Source: Emticicia fluvialis
Lineage (GTDB): Bacteria > Bacteroidota > Bacteroidia > Cytophagales > Spirosomataceae
Reading direction: 5' to 3'
Length of the DNA stretch: 64,000 nt
Assembly (NCBI RefSeq): GCF_024793945.1
Contig: NZ_JANUSD010000007.1
Coordinates: 1 to 64,000, forward strand
Shown here: piece after piece, positions 8,446 through 16,628 of the stretch
How the letters are laid out: every line of letters begins with the position of its first letter
How positions within the stretch are numbered: position 1 is the first letter of the stretch
Made by a program: the position numbers and the translations under genes
Notes under the pieces: model-generated
What the model saw: only the letters and a program-made list of their open reading frames with translations
Database searches by the model: none
What the model was told of the DNA's origin: nothing

Positions 8446-8685
8446 ATGACTATCTACAATACATATGATCAATTGGCAGAATTAATTGCAGGTCTTGACC
8501 CGGCAAAGGTTTTGGCATTAAAGGCCACTGGTGAAATGCAGACTCGTCTGGAAAATATAATTGAAAAGTCAAAAGAAAGTAGTCTGGATAGAAGAGAGAA
8601 AGACGAATTGGATCATTATATAGTATTGGAAAGACTTATCCGCTTGGCTAAGATTCGTGCTCAATCTCCTGAACAAGCCTCATGA
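8446..8685 (+). CDS. Small helical protein preceding an HNH nuclease; function unknown
   Basis: A 79-residue, mostly helical, charged protein: MTIYNTYDQLAELIAGLDP, then a Lys/Glu-rich stretch and LDHYIVLERLIRLAKIRA. Its ATGA overlap of four bases with the next gene implies translational coupling to the HNH protein. I recall similar small proteins preceding HNH genes in other genomes, but I know no experimental role. An antitoxin or regulatory role is possible, but nothing in the sequence proves it. Confidence 0.65.
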   Translation: MTIYNTYDQLAELIAGLDPAKVLALKATGEMQTRLENIIEKSKESSLDRREKDELDHYIVLERLIRLAKIRAQSPEQAS

Positions 8686-9035
8686 GTCGTTATATATCTG
8701 AAGCGCTCCGTAATAAAGTTGCTAAAAGAGCCCTATTTCGATGTGAGTATTGTCGAATCCATTCCGGAAATTCACTCTTTGTCTTTCATATTGACCATAT
8801 TGTAAGTCTGAAACACGGCGGACCTACGACAGCCGAGAATCTGGCATATACCTGTCAGATTTGTAATAACAACAAAGGCTCTGATATAGCTACTTTTTTA
8901 GAAGAGCCCAATATTCCGGTACGTTTTTTCAATCCCCGCATCGATAATTGGAATGACCATTTTATAGCAGGCGATTCAGGCTTACTTGAGGCAAAACCGA
9001 CATTGGTACAGCTACTATTAAAATTCTGGATTTAA
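8682..9035 (+). CDS. HNH endonuclease, C-terminus frameshifted
   Basis: A 117-residue predicted HNH nuclease. Two zinc-type Cys pairs (CEYC and CQIC) flank the catalytic FHIDHIVSLKHGG, followed by TTAENLAYTC and NNNKGSDIA, as in the HNH/McrA fold. The annotated frame ends with an unrelated tail (PTLVQLLLKFWI). From an AAAA run at 8993-8996, the minus-one frame instead continues for 32 codons to a stop at 9089-9091, giving a tail containing IKILDLNHPDSIIERREMI that matches the usual ending of this family. So a base appears to have been lost in the A run, by mutation or by sequencing error. The motif core is intact, so activity may survive. Confidence 0.82.
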   Translation: MSRYISEALRNKVAKRALFRCEYCRIHSGNSLFVFHIDHIVSLKHGGPTTAENLAYTCQICNNNKGSDIATFLEEPNIPVRFFNPRIDNWNDHFIAGDSGLLEAKPTLVQLLLKFWI

Positions 9036-9107
9036 ATCATCCCGATTCAATTATTGAAAGACGTGAGATGATTCGCCGGGGTATTTTCTAACAATTAACA
9101 AAATTTT

Positions 9108-9830
9108 ATGCTACAAATTATACCAGCCATTGACATTATAGAAGGTAAATGTGTACGCCTCACACAGGGAGACTACTCACAAAAGAAAACGTATAATGAA
9201 AACCCTCTCGAAGTAGCCAAAATGTTTGAGGATGCGGGTATTAAACGCCTGCACCTGGTTGACTTAGATGGCGCCAAACAGAAGAAAATCATTAACGCCA
9301 AAGTACTGGAAACATTAGCTTCTAAAACTAATCTGCACATTGATTTTGGTGGAGGGGTGCAGTCTGATACAGATATTAAACTGGCTTTTGATTGCGGTGC
9401 CAGACAAATTACCGGAGGCAGTATTGCGGTTAAAAATCCTGAGTTGTTTGAGTCCTGGATACAAACCTACGGCAGTGAAGCCATTATTCTGGGCGCTGAT
9501 GCTAAAGGAGAAAAAATTGCCGTAAGCGGTTGGGAAGAAGAAACCAGTGTTTGGGTATATGATTTTGTGGGCGAGTGGATTCAGAAGGGTATCCAATACA
9601 CCATCAGCACCGATGTGGCCAAAGATGGCCTGTTGCAGGGGCCATCAGTAGATTTATACAAAAAAATGCAGGAGCAATTCCCGGACCTGAAAGTGATTGC
9701 CAGCGGCGGAGTTAGCTCGATGCAAGATCTGGAAGAATTGTCCGAACTGAATATTTTTGGTGTAATTGTAGGCAAAGCCATTTACGAAAACCGTATCAGC
9801 CTGAAAGATATAGAACGCAGATTTATATGA
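9108..9830 (+). CDS. hisA: ProFAR isomerase HisA
   Basis: A 240-residue TIM barrel, phosphoribosylformimino-5-aminoimidazole carboxamide ribotide isomerase, the fourth step of histidine synthesis. The catalytic Asp pair is visible in IIPAIDIIEGKCVRL (first strand) and in YTISTDVAKDGLLQGP (fifth strand). The phosphate loops DFGGGVQ and IASGGVSS are present. The stop codon overlaps the start of the next gene (ATGA, 9827-9830), so the GNAT gene is translated from the same message. Confidence 0.96.
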   Translation: MLQIIPAIDIIEGKCVRLTQGDYSQKKTYNENPLEVAKMFEDAGIKRLHLVDLDGAKQKKIINAKVLETLASKTNLHIDFGGGVQSDTDIKLAFDCGARQITGGSIAVKNPELFESWIQTYGSEAIILGADAKGEKIAVSGWEEETSVWVYDFVGEWIQKGIQYTISTDVAKDGLLQGPSVDLYKKMQEQFPDLKVIASGGVSSMQDLEELSELNIFGVIVGKAIYENRISLKDIERRFI

Positions 9831-10291
9831 TTCACGAGTTCAGAAAAGACGGGTTTATTTTAAGTACTGATAAACAGCTGTTGCAGTTTAATGTGATTCA
9901 TGATTTTCTGAAAACCAGCTATTGGTCGCCCGGCATCCCGCTTGATGTAGTAAAACGTGCAGCAGAAGGCTCTATTGCTTTTGGTATTTACAAAGAAAGC
10001 GGTGAACAGGTCGGTTATGCACGGGTGATTTCTGACTGTGCTACTTTTGCCTATCTGGCAGATGTATTTGTGCTGGAAACTGAGCGAGGCAGGGGGCTAT
10101 CAAAATGGTTGATGGAATGCCTATTGCAACTGCCCGAACTTCAGAGACTTAGACGGTGGTCGTTGGCTACAAGAGATGCGCACGGTTTATATGCTCAATT
10201 CGGGTTTACGCCTTTAGATAACCCCGACATCATGATGCAAATAGCCAGACCCAATATTTATATGGAGATGAAAGAAGCAAATGGTGAATGA
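9827..10291 (+). CDS. GNAT-family N-acetyltransferase
   Basis: A 154-residue acetyltransferase of the GCN5 superfamily. The acetyl-CoA-binding motif appears as ADVFVLETERGRGLSKWLM (R-x-x-G-x-G/A form), followed by RRWSLATRDAHGLYAQFGF, the usual final helix-strand. It overlaps hisA by four bases and precedes hisF by about 95 bases, so it is built into the his operon. The substrate is unknown; a role in histidine synthesis is not implied. Confidence 0.88.
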   Translation: MIHEFRKDGFILSTDKQLLQFNVIHDFLKTSYWSPGIPLDVVKRAAEGSIAFGIYKESGEQVGYARVISDCATFAYLADVFVLETERGRGLSKWLMECLLQLPELQRLRRWSLATRDAHGLYAQFGFTPLDNPDIMMQIARPNIYMEMKEANGE

Positions 10292-10387
10292 TGAATGGCG
10301 AATAAAATTAAATTTTGCCGGGATGGCTCAGTTCAAGATTAATTACTTAACCACTCATTCACTAAATCACTAAATACATTACCAAAC

Positions 10388-11158
10388 ATGCTTACCAAAC
10401 GAATTATTCCTTGTTTAGATATAAAAGACGGACGCACAGTTAAGGGTACAAATTTTGTAAACCTGCGTGATGCCGGTGACCCCGTTGAACTGGGCGCTGC
10501 CTATGCTGAACAAGGTGCCGACGAACTGGTGTTTCTGGATATTACTGCAACTGTTGAAGAGCGAAAGACGCTCATTGAATTGGTAAAAAGAGTAGCCAGA
10601 ACTGTCAATATTCCGTTTTGTGTGGGTGGTGGTATAGGCTCGGTATCTGACGTATCAAAACTGCTTAATGCCGGGGCTGACAAGGTCTCTATCAATTCTT
10701 CTGCCGTTCGTAATCCTGACCTGATTAATGAACTGGCTCTTGAGTTTGGTTCGCAGTGTATAGTGGTTGCTATAGACACCCGATACATTACGCTTGAAAA
10801 CGGTTTACAGGAACATATCGTACATACACATGGTGGCCGCAAGCCAACCGAATTAAGAACCATTGCCTGGGCAAAAGAAGTAGAAAACAGAGGAGCCGGA
10901 GAGATACTGCTGACCTCAATGGATACCGACGGCACCAAAGCAGGATTCGCCCTTGAATTAACAGCCTTGATTTCAGACAATGCCAATATACCTGTTATAG
11001 CCTCGGGTGGTGCCGGAACAATGGAACATTTTTATGAGGTATTCACAGGCGGTAAAGCAGACGCAGGTCTGGCAGCCAGTATTTTCCACTTCAAAGAAAT
11101 CGGTATTCCTGAATTAAAACATTACCTGCGCGACAAAGGCATCTCTATGAGGATCTAG
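10388..11158 (+). CDS. hisF: Imidazole glycerol phosphate synthase, cyclase subunit HisF
   Basis: A 256-residue TIM barrel that joins PRFAR with HisH-derived ammonia to make IGP and AICAR. The catalytic Asp residues lie in RIIPCLDIKDGRTVKG and LLTSMDTDGTKAGF. Phosphate loops CVGGGIGSV and IASGGAGT are visible. It is the last his gene in this cluster; hisG, D, C, B and IE are not present in the window. Confidence 0.96.
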   Translation: MLTKRIIPCLDIKDGRTVKGTNFVNLRDAGDPVELGAAYAEQGADELVFLDITATVEERKTLIELVKRVARTVNIPFCVGGGIGSVSDVSKLLNAGADKVSINSSAVRNPDLINELALEFGSQCIVVAIDTRYITLENGLQEHIVHTHGGRKPTELRTIAWAKEVENRGAGEILLTSMDTDGTKAGFALELTALISDNANIPVIASGGAGTMEHFYEVFTGGKADAGLAASIFHFKEIGIPELKHYLRDKGISMRI

Positions 11159-11210
11159 TCTTTTCATAGCTCGATAATTGTTTCCCAATTATTCCACAGC
11201 CTCTGGCCGG

Positions 11211-12356
11211 TTAATATCTCTGACGCTCAATCAGGTTTTCAAGAATCAACACCAGTTCATGGGCTTCGCATTCCCAGTACATGTGGGTAATGGCCATAGG
11301 CGCCAAAAAACGCAAAACCGGATTTTCATAAGCCCCCAGTAAAGCGGCTCTGAAATAGTAAAACGGAGCCTCAAAGGTCGTATCAAGCCGGGGTTCAGAT
11401 AAAGTCCGTTCTATTGCTTTCTCAAAGCCAGAATGCCCCTTTCTGCTCAACCTGAGTAAGGCTGTCTGTAGTATTACTCTATTCATGCCCCATTTGTGTT
11501 CTTCAAGCAACGTAAGCGTATCTTCTATGAGTTTGCTTCGGTAAGCCTCCAGATGAGGCACTTCGAAGTCTCCCAGCAAACGCGCAAAATGATAAATAAT
11601 CAAAGGGGCGGTTGCATAGTTACGTGCTACCACAAACGGTTTGCTGAGGTATTCGTTATGTTCAATAATGCCGCTTAGATAAGCATACGTATCTGCATCA
11701 TACTCATTGTAAGGCAACCTATGCCATTCAAACAAATACATGAGGTTACATAAAGCACAGGCATCAAACTCTATACCCATATTTTTACCAAACCAGGTTG
11801 AGTACCCCCTCAGATGTTTATAATGGCTGAAAGTATTCTTTATCTGCCGTACCCTGGCAAGCCCGGGCGACAAATTGGCATGCTGTTGTAGTTTTTCTTT
11901 CAGCCAGAGCGCCTCCTTTTTATTTGCAGGTTGTGTAAGATATACCAACGCAGTATCATCAATATCATCAGGTATCCTGAAATGCTCCATCCTATGGAAA
12001 ACATATCCACCAGAAAAATGGCCTGAACGTCTGCCGTCTTTAGGTGTTTGCCAGAAATTGTAAGTACTCAGCCCGTCTTTGTTCTGATGAGCCGGATAAT
12101 TGTTGACTGCTTTTGCGGTAATAGTCTCAATTACCGCCTGGTTATCTGCACTCAGGTAAGACTTTAGCTGATTCAGTACAAAAACAATAGTAGCAGTGTA
12201 AAATATATTATTGTCGGGCCGTCGGTATCTCAGGTAGGAATTCTGACGGTAAGAAGGGAAAATGCCCTCAGGGAAGTATACATCGCCCCGCGATTGAAGC
12301 GAGGCGATAATCTGAATAATGGAATCTATTGAATTAACTGAAACGGCCTGGCGCAT
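11211..12356 (-). CDS. Predicted all-helical protein with DxDDTA motif; function unknown
   Basis: A 381-residue protein without signal peptide or obvious membrane segments. I do not recognise a characterised family. Two consecutive units end in similar ways: RPDNNIFYTATIVFVL (about 47-61) and IPDDIDDTALVYL (about 128-140). The second contains DIDDTA (131-136), the DxDDTA motif that provides the proton in class II terpene cyclases such as squalene-hopene cyclase. The pattern of Gly/Pro/Asp turns between amphipathic helices suggests an alpha/alpha toroid. The length is shorter than known two-domain class II cyclases. It starts three bases after the end of the reductase gene, so the two probably form an operon. 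Confidence 0.7.
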   Translation of the reverse strand: MRQAVSVNSIDSIIQIIASLQSRGDVYFPEGIFPSYRQNSYLRYRRPDNNIFYTATIVFVLNQLKSYLSADNQAVIETITAKAVNNYPAHQNKDGLSTYNFWQTPKDGRRSGHFSGGYVFHRMEHFRIPDDIDDTALVYLTQPANKKEALWLKEKLQQHANLSPGLARVRQIKNTFSHYKHLRGYSTWFGKNMGIEFDACALCNLMYLFEWHRLPYNEYDADTYAYLSGIIEHNEYLSKPFVVARNYATAPLIIYHFARLLGDFEVPHLEAYRSKLIEDTLTLLEEHKWGMNRVILQTALLRLSRKGHSGFEKAIERTLSEPRLDTTFEAPFYYFRAALLGAYENPVLRFLAPMAITHMYWECEAHELVLILENLIERQRY

Positions 12357-12359
12357 GGT

Positions 12360-13361
12360 CTACTGAATTTTCAGAACCAGCTTGCCTGTGTTTTCACCTT
12401 TAAACAACTTCATGAGTGTATCCTGAAATGCTTTCACACCACCATCGGCAATATCAACCTTGGCATTGAGCTTGCCTTCAGCTACCCAACCGGCCATTTC
12501 TTTTATAGCTTTGCCATAATTGGCAGCATTATCAAAAACAACGATGCCTTCCATACGTGCCCGGTTTACCAATAACGACATATAATTACTTGGCCCTACA
12601 GGTTTTTGAATGACATTGTATTGCGATATGGCCCCGCAAATAACAATTCTGGCTTTCATGTTTATCAGTGTCAGGGCGGTGTCCAGTATTTCGCCTCCAA
12701 CGTTATCAAAATATACATCTACTCCATCCGGGCAAGCCTCTTTCATGTTTCTTCTCAGGTTTCCGGTCTTATAATCCACACAGGCATCAAAGCCTAGCTC
12801 TTCTACCACATATCTGCATTTTTCCTCTCCGCCTGCAATGCCCACAGCCCTGCAGCCTTTAATTTTTGCTATCTGGCCCACTACACTTCCAACAGCACCC
12901 GCCGCGCCAGAAACCAGCACGGTTTCGCCGGGTTTGGGCTGGCCGGTCTCCAACAAACCAAAATACGCCGTAAGACCCGACATACCCAGTGTGCCCAGAT
13001 AAGCAGGCAAAGGCACAAAGGCGGGGTCAACCTTTACCAGATGCTTACCATCCAGCACGGCGTATTCCTGCACACCTGTAATACCAGTTACGGAGTCTCC
13101 GGCGGCAAAATCCGGATGCTTTGAATCAATCACCAAACCTGCCCCCAAGGCACGCATTACTTCGCCTATATTTACAGGTCTTACGTAAGACTTCCCCTCG
13201 TTCATCCACCCGCGCATGGCTGGGTCTATTGAAAGATACTGTACTTTTACAAGAACTTCATTATCCTGTAAATCGGGTACATCTACGTCTTCAATCTCCC
13301 AACATTCAGGAGTTGGGTTACCAATCGGGCGGGCCAGTAAATTAATGCGTGTATTTTTCAT
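12360..13361 (-). CDS. NADP-dependent oxidoreductase, CurA/prostaglandin-reductase type
   Basis: A 333-residue zinc-independent medium-chain reductase of the group that reduces the C=C bond of alpha,beta-unsaturated aldehydes and ketones (leukotriene B4 dehydrogenase, curcumin reductase, 2-alkenal reductase). Seen are an N-terminal GroES-like domain with YLSIDPAMRGWM, the AxxGxxG cofactor loop in VLVSGAAGAVGSVVGQIAK, and VDVYFDNVGGEILD. No structural or catalytic zinc ligands are visible, as expected. It is probably the first gene of a two-gene operon with the DxDDTA protein. Confidence 0.92.
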   Translation of the reverse strand: MKNTRINLLARPIGNPTPECWEIEDVDVPDLQDNEVLVKVQYLSIDPAMRGWMNEGKSYVRPVNIGEVMRALGAGLVIDSKHPDFAAGDSVTGITGVQEYAVLDGKHLVKVDPAFVPLPAYLGTLGMSGLTAYFGLLETGQPKPGETVLVSGAAGAVGSVVGQIAKIKGCRAVGIAGGEEKCRYVVEELGFDACVDYKTGNLRRNMKEACPDGVDVYFDNVGGEILDTALTLINMKARIVICGAISQYNVIQKPVGPSNYMSLLVNRARMEGIVVFDNAANYGKAIKEMAGWVAEGKLNAKVDIADGGVKAFQDTLMKLFKGENTGKLVLKIQ

Positions 13362-13513
13362 AAACTATCAGGTTGATTTTATCTCCATTTTTCAAAACTA
13401 TTACATTAAAACAAATTATTATCATTTTTTATGGACGAATTCTCGCGCTTGTGTATAAATTTACGTTTACAAGTAAAAAAACTAAGAAATATTTAAAAAA
13501 CTTTTGCAGGATT

Positions 13514-13545
13514 TTTGGTTAATAATCAGGAGTTTAGTATCTTTG
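13514..13545 (+). promoter_or_regulatory. Promoter of the rpmG operon
   Basis: TTTG at 13514-13517 and TATCTTTG at 13538-13545 are separated by 20 bases, a full match to the Bacteroidota sigma factor consensus. Transcription should start about 7 bases later, giving a leader of roughly 35-40 bases. Confidence 0.85.
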
Positions 13546-13588
13546 CAGCCCGAAATTAGATTAGCAAAGATATTAAATACATAAAACA

Positions 13589-13771
13589 ATGGCGAAGAAA
13601 GGCAATCGTGTACAAGTCATTTTAGAGTGCACTGAGCAAAAAACAAGCGGTGTAGCAGGTATGTCTCGCTACGTAACTACCAAAAATCGTAAGAACACTA
13701 CCAGTCGTTTGGAGTTAAAGAAATATAACCCATTCCTGAAAAAACATACTGTACATAAAGAAATTAAATAA
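13589..13771 (+). CDS. rpmG: 50S ribosomal protein L33
   Basis: A 60-residue L33 with the expected MAKKGNRVQVILECTE start and the NRKNTTSRLELKKYNP core. The usual CxxC pair is absent, so this is the zinc-independent form. It is followed by the DUF4295 gene and then ftsY, a gene order common in Bacteroidota; rpmB is not directly upstream here. Confidence 0.96.
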   Translation: MAKKGNRVQVILECTEQKTSGVAGMSRYVTTKNRKNTTSRLELKKYNPFLKKHTVHKEIK

Positions 13772-13842
13772 TTTTTGATTGCAGGGGTTCATCAGATTTT
13801 ATCAGAATCCTGAGAATCAATACATCATAAAACGATACTAAA

Positions 13843-13998
13843 ATGGCAAAGAAAGTAGTCGCTACGCTTCGTGATAAAACCGCAGGTAAGAACTTCGCAA
13901 AAGTTATCAAGGCTGTGAAGTCTCCAAAAACCGGTGCATATACTTTCAAGGAAGAAATGGTTCCTATGGAAGAATTGCAAAGTGCTTTAAAAGCATAA
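13843..13998 (+). CDS. DUF4295 small basic protein
   Basis: A 51-residue basic protein, MAKKVVATLRDKTAGKNFAK at its start and EEMVPMEELQSALKA at its end. It belongs to the DUF4295 family found between rpmG and ftsY in Bacteroidota. Position and charge suggest a ribosome-associated protein, but this is inference from context. Confidence 0.9.
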   Translation: MAKKVVATLRDKTAGKNFAKVIKAVKSPKTGAYTFKEEMVPMEELQSALKA

Positions 13999-14019
13999 TT
14001 CCGATAAAAATATTGGTTG

Positions 14020-14049
14020 AAGCCTTCTTGCATACAAGAGGGCTTTTTT
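14020..14049 (+). terminator. Rho-independent terminator after the rpmG operon
   Basis: AAGCCTTCTT (14020-14029) pairs with AAGAGGGCTT (14036-14045), ten pairs with one G-U, six-base loop, followed by a T run. Confidence 0.85.
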
Positions 14050-14120
14050 GTTTTGGCAACCAAGGCAGGTAATATTGCCTCTGTTTTGTGAATAACCTTC
14101 TAACACTTTAGCTGAACAAA

Positions 14121-14534
14121 TTGGAAACCCCGCGCAGTAATGAGCACCTCTTCCCGATTAAGGTGATTGCCAGTGACATCGACGAACTCAACCATGTGAA
14201 CAACATTGTTTATTTGCGCTATGTGCAGGAGGCCGCCGGCAACCACTGGCACACAACAGTGCCAGAAAACTTAAGCGCGCAGATTATCTGGGTGGTGCGC
14301 AGGCATGAAATAGATTACCTCAAGCCCGCTTTTCTGAGCGATGAACTGACAGTAAAAACCTGGGTCGATAATTTTACAGGCGTAACCAGCGACCGCCACT
14401 GCGAAATATGGAGAGGGCCTGAGCTACTGGCACGGTCAAGAACTATATGGGTTTCGCTTGATGCAGGCACGTTTCGCCCCAAGCGCATAGGCGAAGAAAT
14501 CGCCAGTTTATTTTTTGGCTCCGTAAAGGAATAA
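14121..14534 (+). CDS. Acyl-CoA thioesterase, 4HBT (YbgC/FadM) type
   Basis: A 137-residue single hotdog-fold thioesterase. The catalytic region is SDIDELNHVNNIVYLRYVQEA, with the Asp/Asn-His-Val-Asn pattern of 4-hydroxybenzoyl-CoA thioesterase-like enzymes, and RRHEIDYLKPAFLSDELTV follows. Its acyl substrate cannot be told. The only reasonable start is a TTG at 14121, because no in-frame ATG lies before the conserved region. It sits after a terminator and about 110 bases before ftsY. Confidence 0.85.
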   Translation: METPRSNEHLFPIKVIASDIDELNHVNNIVYLRYVQEAAGNHWHTTVPENLSAQIIWVVRRHEIDYLKPAFLSDELTVKTWVDNFTGVTSDRHCEIWRGPELLARSRTIWVSLDAGTFRPKRIGEEIASLFFGSVKE

Positions 14535-14643
14535 AAGTCAGATTATATTGAAAATTAAACTGAATGTATAACAAAATTGTTATAGTTTTGTCATGATTCA
14601 CACAATCTTAGCCGATTGTTCATTTTTATACTATTGTTGTTAA

Positions 14644-15600
14644 ATGGGATTATTTGACTTCTTTTCAAAAGAAAAAAAACAGACACTTGATAAAGGACTG
14701 GAGAAATCAAAAACAAGCATTTTTGATAAACTCTCGCGTGCCATTGTGGGTAAGTCGAAAGTAGATGATGAGATTCTGGACGAATTGGAAGAGATTCTGA
14801 TTAGCTCAGATGTGGGCGTTGAAACTACCGTGAAGATTATCAGAAGAATTGAAGCCAGAGTAGAAAGAGATAAATATACCAACGTTGAAGAATTAGACAG
14901 AATTCTACGTGAAGAGACTGCCGCATTACTGGCCGAAAACAACTCGCAGGATGTAAAAGATAGTTTTGAAACAGAGCACCTGCCCAAACCGTATGTACTG
15001 ATGGTTGTAGGTGTAAACGGCGTAGGTAAAACCACCACCATTGGCAAGCTGGCTTATCAGTTTCAGAAAAGAGGCAAAAAAGTGGTTTTGGGTGCTGCAG
15101 ATACCTTTAGAGCAGCAGCCGTTGACCAGTTGAAATTATGGGGACAACGCGTGGGTGTAATGGTAGTTGACCACGGAATGAACACTGACCCGTCGTCAGT
15201 TGCTTACGATGCCGTAAAAAAAGGAATGGAGCTAAACGCCGACGTAATTATTATTGATACTGCCGGGCGTTTGCATACCAAGGTAAACCTGATGAACGAG
15301 CTGGGTAAAATTAAGCGGGTGGTTCAGAAGTTTTTGCCTGAGGCACCACATGAAGTGATGCTTGTGCTGGACGGCAGCACCGGCCAGAACGCTGTAATTC
15401 AGGCGCGTGAGTTTACGAAAGTAACAGAGATAGATTCATTAAGTATCACCAAGTTAGACGGAACCGCCAAAGGTGGGGTAGTAATTGGCATTTCAGACGA
15501 ATTCAAGATTCCTGTAAAATACATTGGTGTTGGCGAGCAAATGGACGACCTGCAGGTATTTAACAAAATGGAGTTTGTGGATTCTTTGTTTAAGAAGTAG
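14644..15600 (+). CDS. ftsY: Signal recognition particle receptor FtsY
   Basis: A 318-residue SRP GTPase that docks ribosome-nascent chain complexes at the inner membrane. The N-terminal helical N domain (about 1-105) has the amphipathic start MGLFDFFSKEKK instead of a long acidic A domain, typical of short FtsY proteins. The G domain shows GVNGVGKT (123-130), DTFRAAA, DTAGR and TKLDGTAKGG. Single gene bounded downstream by a strong terminator. Confidence 0.97.
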   Translation: MGLFDFFSKEKKQTLDKGLEKSKTSIFDKLSRAIVGKSKVDDEILDELEEILISSDVGVETTVKIIRRIEARVERDKYTNVEELDRILREETAALLAENNSQDVKDSFETEHLPKPYVLMVVGVNGVGKTTTIGKLAYQFQKRGKKVVLGAADTFRAAAVDQLKLWGQRVGVMVVDHGMNTDPSSVAYDAVKKGMELNADVIIIDTAGRLHTKVNLMNELGKIKRVVQKFLPEAPHEVMLVLDGSTGQNAVIQAREFTKVTEIDSLSITKLDGTAKGGVVIGISDEFKIPVKYIGVGEQMDDLQVFNKMEFVDSLFKK

Positions 15601-15656
15601 CACAATTGTTTTGCCACAAAGTACAGAACAGACACGAAGTCTCAGAATCATAGACA

Positions 15657-15690
15657 ACTACAAAAGCCGCTTTTCAGCGGCTTTTGTAGT
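15657..15690. terminator. Bidirectional terminator between ftsY and the sugar operon
   Basis: A perfect 15-base-pair stem (arms 15657-15671 and 15676-15690) with a TTTC loop and A/T-rich ends that give T runs on both strands. It serves the convergent ftsY and isomerase genes. Confidence 0.85.
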
Positions 15691-15707
15691 ATATAAAGAG
15701 CAGCTGA

Positions 15708-16598
15708 TTAAGCTACATCACAAATTTTCACACTTTGCTTGAGAGAAGCTATCTGGTCTGCACGTTTCGGTACAAACTCCTGCCCTACAAAACCTTTATA
15801 GCCCGTGTCTACAATGGCTTTCATAATTGCCGGGTAGTTCAGCTCCTGCGTATCATCAATTTCTGCACGGCCTGGCACGCCACCAGTATGATAATGCGCA
15901 AAATATGGGTGATACTTTTTGATGGTAGCTATTACGTCACCTTCCATAATCTGCATGTGGTAGATGTCATATAACAACTTGAATTTATCAGAGCCCACCT
16001 TATCGCACAATTCAACGCCCCATTTGGTGTGATCGCACATATAGTCTTTATGGTTTACTTTGCTGTTTAGGAGCTCCATTACCATGGTAATACCATATTT
16101 CTCGGCCGATGGCATCAGTTTTTTCAAACCTACGGTACAGTTTTCCAATCCTTGTTCGTCAGACATACCTCTGCGGTTACCCGAAAAACAAATTACTTTA
16201 TCGTATCCGGCAGCTTTCAATTTCGGAAAAATACCTTCAAAACTGGCTATCAGTTCAGGATGAAGGGCAGGGTCGTTAAAGCCTTTCTCAATACCAAGCC
16301 CGGCACCCCATGGCAAAGCACAGGTAAGGCCGAATTTCCTGATAGTAGGCCATTCATCAGGGCCTTGCAACTCTACCGATTTCATACCCATATTGGCGGC
16401 TTCGCGGCATAGGTCTTCCAAAGGTATTTTGCTATAACACCAACGTGCAACCGAGTGGTTAATTTTACCGTTCAGTTCGGCGCCTAATACTTTTTCATTA
16501 GCCGCAAAAGCTTCTGTAAGGGTCATAGGTGCCGATAATATTGCCGCACTGCCTATGATGTTTTTCAGGGCCGAACGACGAGATGAGTTAGCTTCCAT
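15708..16598 (-). CDS. Exported TIM-barrel isomerase, hydroxypyruvate isomerase-like
   Basis: A 296-residue AP endonuclease 2-type TIM barrel of the sugar phosphate isomerase/epimerase group, closest in appearance to hydroxypyruvate isomerase. The N-terminus, SSRRSALKNIIGSAAILSAP, is a twin-arginine signal (Arg7-Arg8), so the folded protein is probably exported. Metal and catalytic residues are suggested by MVMELLNSKVNH, LLYDIYHMQ, HYHTGGVPGR and VGQEFVP. It is the last gene of a minus-strand set with ThuA and a propeller-cytochrome c protein. Substrate uncertain. Confidence 0.85.
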   Translation of the reverse strand: MEANSSRRSALKNIIGSAAILSAPMTLTEAFAANEKVLGAELNGKINHSVARWCYSKIPLEDLCREAANMGMKSVELQGPDEWPTIRKFGLTCALPWGAGLGIEKGFNDPALHPELIASFEGIFPKLKAAGYDKVICFSGNRRGMSDEQGLENCTVGLKKLMPSAEKYGITMVMELLNSKVNHKDYMCDHTKWGVELCDKVGSDKFKLLYDIYHMQIMEGDVIATIKKYHPYFAHYHTGGVPGRAEIDDTQELNYPAIMKAIVDTGYKGFVGQEFVPKRADQIASLKQSVKICDVA

Positions 16599-16628
16599 TG
16601 ATTATGTAAATTAAATTGAATAGTTTTT

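Noticed and set aside
8991..8998. Programmed frameshift in the HNH gene
   Set aside because: The run is only four A residues and does not form a canonical slippery heptamer; simple base loss or sequencing error is more economical.
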